NCBI GenBank assembly: GCA_043808235.1
Contig: JAZDFC010000018.1
Coordinates: forward strand, 1-64,000
Origin: JAZDFC01 sp043808235
Lineage (GTDB): Bacteria > Bacteroidota > Ignavibacteria > Ignavibacteriales > Melioribacteraceae
Length of the DNA: 64,000 nucleotides
Reading direction: 5' to 3'
Part shown: in pieces, positions 61,297-64,000 of the stretch
How the letters are laid out: each line of letters opens with the position of its first letter
Position numbering within the stretch: the first letter of the stretch is position 1
Translations under genes and position numbers: made by a program
Notes under the pieces: model-generated
Seen by the model: the letters and a program-made list of their open reading frames with translations, nothing else
Told to the model about the DNA's origin: nothing
The model's database searches: none

Positions 61297-64000
61297 ATGA
61301 CGATTTCCAAACAAGACTTGGCTACTTATAAATGTATTTACCAGGGCGCTTCATCAATTCTCTATCTTGCCGAATCATCCGAGTATTTTAAACCGGTAGT
61401 TATAAAAATTCTTAAGCAGCAATACGCTACATCGCAAAAAATTGGACGATATGTAAATGAATTCCAAACGACTGAAAATCTAAAAATACCCGGTATTCGC
61501 CGCGCTTATAAGTATTTTAAAATAGATAACAAACCAGCGCTTATACTGGAATATGTCTATGGGATTACTATTAAAGAAATGCTTTCCCAAAAATCTTTAA
61601 CGCTACCCGATCTGATTAAAATATTTATTTCTGCCACACATACCCTGGAATATATTCATCAGCAAAAAATTATCCATAGAAACATTACCAGCCGAAATAT
61701 TTTGGTCAATCCCGAAAATTTACACTCAACTATTATTGATTTTGGCAACGCAACCCAATTTGAATATGCCCCAACACCCGGTCAAAGTATCGAACTCTCG
61801 GAAGGCGGACTTCATTATATTTCGCCTGAACAAACCGGGAGAATGAATCGTTCGGTAGATTACCGCACCGATCTTTATTCAATGGGAATAGTGATGTATG
61901 AATTACTCACTAAACAACTTCCCTTTCAAACAAATGATTTATCGGAACTTATTCATTGCCATATAGCCCAAAATCCAATACACCTTTCTGCTATTGATCC
62001 AAATATTCCTGATATAATTTCAAATATTGTTGCGAAGTTATTATCTAAAAATGTTGAGGATCGATATCAATCTGCTCATGGTCTTAGACGGGATCTTGAA
62101 TTATGTCTTAGTCAACTAATTAAAACAAGTAAAGTTACCGCATTCGAACTTGCAACCGATGATTTTTCAGGCTTATTTAAATTACCGCAAAAAATATATG
62201 GCAGAGAAGAAGAACTAGGGATTTTAAAAAATACGATTGATAATTCGTTAATGAATACATTTCAAGCTGTATTTATAACCGGCGATCCTGGAGTTGGCAA
62301 ATCAAGCCTGGTAAAAGAAATTCATAAATACATTATTGATAAAGGCGGTTATTTAATAACCGGCAGACACGACGAGGACCAGCTTAACAAACCATATTAT
62401 TCCATAATAAGCGCTTTCAATGAATTTCTAAATCTTATATTAACCGAAAGCGCTGAAAAGTTATCAGAATGGAAAATGAAAATTACTAAGGCGTTGGGAG
62501 CTAACGGGAGATTGCTAACAGAAATAATTCCGCGCTTAGAATTTATTATCGGGAAACAACCTCCTATTGAAGAACTATCACCGACTGAACAGCAAAACAG
62601 ATTTCATCAGGTCTTCAAAAATTTTATAAAAACTATTGCTCAAAGAGAACATCCTCTAATTTTATTTATTGATGATTTACAATGGGCTGACCGGTCTTCT
62701 ATTAATTTATTAAGAACAATTCTTTCGGATTTCGAAACAAAGTATTTTTTATTTATTGGAATTTACAGAGACAACATTATCGGGTCATCCCATCCATTAA
62801 TAAAAGTTTTAGCGGAACTCGAGCATTTGAAAATACCATTAAAAGCAATTCACCTGGAAAATCTTTCCATTGATTATCTTAATATGTTAGTCACCGATGC
62901 GTTAAAAACAAATTCACTTTACGCTCGTAATCTCTCCGATCTTATTTTCGAAAAAACCGGCGGCAATCCATTGCTATTTATTCAACTGCTTGAATCTCTT
63001 TATAGAGATAAAGTCCTGTCATTTAATTGGACCAACCGAACGTGGGAGTGGGATTCAACTGCTATCAATAAAATAGATATAAAAGCCAGCATTGCCGCAT
63101 TGATGATAAAAAGAATTGAGAAGTTTCCTATCCCTACACAGCAATTATTATCTTCTGCCGCATGCATTGGCAGCACTTTTAATTTGGAATTACTCGCCGC
63201 TATTACAGATAAAAATCAGAGTGAGGCTTTCGAATATCTTAAAGTTGCGGTTCACGAAGGATTTATTGTCCCCTTAGCCGATAACTTTGCGATGTTAAAT
63301 ACTGAATATGAAATGCTGGAGAAAGTCGAACACTCTTTCGAATTTTTACATGACAGATTAAGACAAATTTCATTTTCACTTCTCCCCAAAAAACAAAGGA
63401 AAACAATTCACTTAAAAATTGCCCGTCTGCTTTCGGAAAAAATCGAACAAGTTTTACTGGAAGAAAAGATATTTGAAATTATAGATCATTACAACGAGGG
63501 ATTCCAATATATTGAAGGCGATGAGGAAAAATTAAAATTAGCTGCGTTAAACTTAATTGCCGGTCGTAAAGCTAATAGAGAAGCGGCCTATTATAATGCA
63601 ATTTGGTATCTAAGCATGGGCATTGGCATGCTTCCCCGCGACAAATGGGAAACTCAATATGATCTCACACTGAATTTATTTATGGAAGCCATTGAAGCTG
63701 AATATTTAAGCGCCAATTTCGAAAGAGCCGAATTACTGTCGAAAGAAGTACTGCAATATGTTCATGACTTATTAATAAAAATCAAGGTTTACGAATTTCG
63801 AATTCTTTTCTATTCAGCGCAAAACCAGAATTCCCAGTCAATACAAACCGGTTTAAAAGCATTAGAAATTTTAAGCGCCAACTTACCTGCGGATCCCGCT
63901 GATATTATAAGCCAATGGAATGAATTGGAAAAACAATTATCAACCGATATCACCGACATCCGACAGTTGACTAATTTACACACATTGGAAGATATACATC
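61297..64000 (+). CDS. Multidomain signalling protein: Ser/Thr kinase-like domain + AAA ATPase (partial, runs off window)
   Basis: The frame starts at ATG 61297 (AGGAGA at 61284-61289) and remains open to the window end (901 codons). Residues 1-275 form a Ser/Thr kinase domain with K37 ('VVIKIL'), 'IIHRNITSRNIL' where the catalytic Asp of HRD is Asn (N129), and 'IIDFGN' (D148). Residues ~295-480 are an AAA-type ATPase with Walker A 'GDPGVGKSS' (329-337), then Walker B 'LILFIDDLQWAD'. A helical TPR-like region follows to the window edge. Proteins of this family usually continue into GAF/PAS and histidine kinase domains. The HRD change suggests an inactive kinase domain. It starts 59 bp after the corrinoid operon, in the same direction. 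Confidence 0.9.
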   Translation, partial: MTISKQDLATYKCIYQGASSILYLAESSEYFKPVVIKILKQQYATSQKIGRYVNEFQTTENLKIPGIRRAYKYFKIDNKPALILEYVYGITIKEMLSQKSLTLPDLIKIFISATHTLEYIHQQKIIHRNITSRNILVNPENLHSTIIDFGNATQFEYAPTPGQSIELSEGGLHYISPEQTGRMNRSVDYRTDLYSMGIVMYELLTKQLPFQTNDLSELIHCHIAQNPIHLSAIDPNIPDIISNIVAKLLSKNVEDRYQSAHGLRRDLELCLSQLIKTSKVTAFELATDDFSGLFKLPQKIYGREEELGILKNTIDNSLMNTFQAVFITGDPGVGKSSLVKEIHKYIIDKGGYLITGRHDEDQLNKPYYSIISAFNEFLNLILTESAEKLSEWKMKITKALGANGRLLTEIIPRLEFIIGKQPPIEELSPTEQQNRFHQVFKNFIKTIAQREHPLILFIDDLQWADRSSINLLRTILSDFETKYFLFIGIYRDNIIGSSHPLIKVLAELEHLKIPLKAIHLENLSIDYLNMLVTDALKTNSLYARNLSDLIFEKTGGNPLLFIQLLESLYRDKVLSFNWTNRTWEWDSTAINKIDIKASIAALMIKRIEKFPIPTQQLLSSAACIGSTFNLELLAAITDKNQSEAFEYLKVAVHEGFIVPLADNFAMLNTEYEMLEKVEHSFEFLHDRLRQISFSLLPKKQRKTIHLKIARLLSEKIEQVLLEEKIFEIIDHYNEGFQYIEGDEEKLKLAALNLIAGRKANREAAYYNAIWYLSMGIGMLPRDKWETQYDLTLNLFMEAIEAEYLSANFERAELLSKEVLQYVHDLLIKIKVYEFRILFYSAQNQNSQSIQTGLKALEILSANLPADPADIISQWNELEKQLSTDITDIRQLTNLHTLEDIH

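Overview
The window looks like a chromosomal segment of a Bacteroidota/Ignavibacteria-type bacterium, most likely Ignavibacteria or a close relative. The evidence is several secreted proteins ending in type IX secretion (T9SS) C-terminal domains with the YPNPFNP motif, many secreted or lipoprotein carbohydrate-active enzymes, moderate to low GC, and many small intergenic hairpin repeats. No rRNA, tRNA, CRISPR array or prophage was recognised. No SusC/SusD pair was seen despite the density of glycan genes.

Layout. 1-5.0 kb: the tail of a T9SS protein, a B12-binding radical SAM protein, an overlapping histidine kinase/response regulator pair, and a membrane mannosyltransferase-like gene with a suspicious 10-A homopolymer near its start. 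5.1-12.8 kb (+): a beta-mannan operon (GH5-like T9SS enzyme, GH5 mannanase, GH26 mannanase, GH2 beta-mannosidase). 12.8-18.8 kb: a xyloglucan-type set (GH44 and GH31 with PA14) plus a small T9SS protein. 19-24 kb: sodium:solute symporter, GH130 mannosylglucose phosphorylase and cellobiose/mannobiose 2-epimerase, which with the mannanases give the mannobiose to mannosylglucose to mannose-1-phosphate route. 24-30.5 kb (+): a GH5-type lipoprotein, a SASA-type acetylesterase, an unusual sugar-binding/X2/metallo-beta-lactamase protein, and DeoC.

30.8-52.4 kb (-): a long L-fucose/L-rhamnose gene set. From its LacI regulator it runs through three BMC vertex proteins, a CoA-acylating aldehyde dehydrogenase, one BMC-H shell protein, a class II sugar-phosphate aldolase with an encapsulation-like tail, acetate kinase, a GIY-YIG nuclease cassette, FucI, LutA/LutB/LutC, a rhamnulokinase, a tandem secreted rhamnose mutarotase, a nucleotidyltransferase-GHMP fusion, FucP, a GH127/146 arabinofuranosidase, an NTF2-like protein and a lipoprotein mutarotase. 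The inferred logic is sugar-1-phosphate to DHAP plus lactaldehyde in a microcompartment, then lactaldehyde to lactate by the aldehyde dehydrogenase and acetate kinase, then lactate to pyruvate by LutABC. A phosphotransacylase is not encoded here.

52.7-56.2 kb (-): mannose-6-phosphate isomerase and a GH36-type alpha-galactosidase, which fit galactomannan breakdown. 56.6-61.2 kb (+): a methanol corrinoid methyltransferase system (MtaC-like, MtaB-like, RamA-like activase, DUF1638) without an MtaA. 61.3 kb to the end: a multidomain kinase/AAA signalling protein that runs off the window and has an altered kinase catalytic loop.

Together the genes describe a plant cell wall degrader (galacto/glucomannan, xyloglucan, and probably pectin: rhamnose, arabinose, acetyl esters, methanol). 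The most unusual non-genic signals are four 83-bp inverted repeats between genes of the fucose/lut operon, a GIY-YIG gene bracketed by inverted hairpins that extend AckA, and a perfect palindrome inserted in frame inside a T9SS domain.
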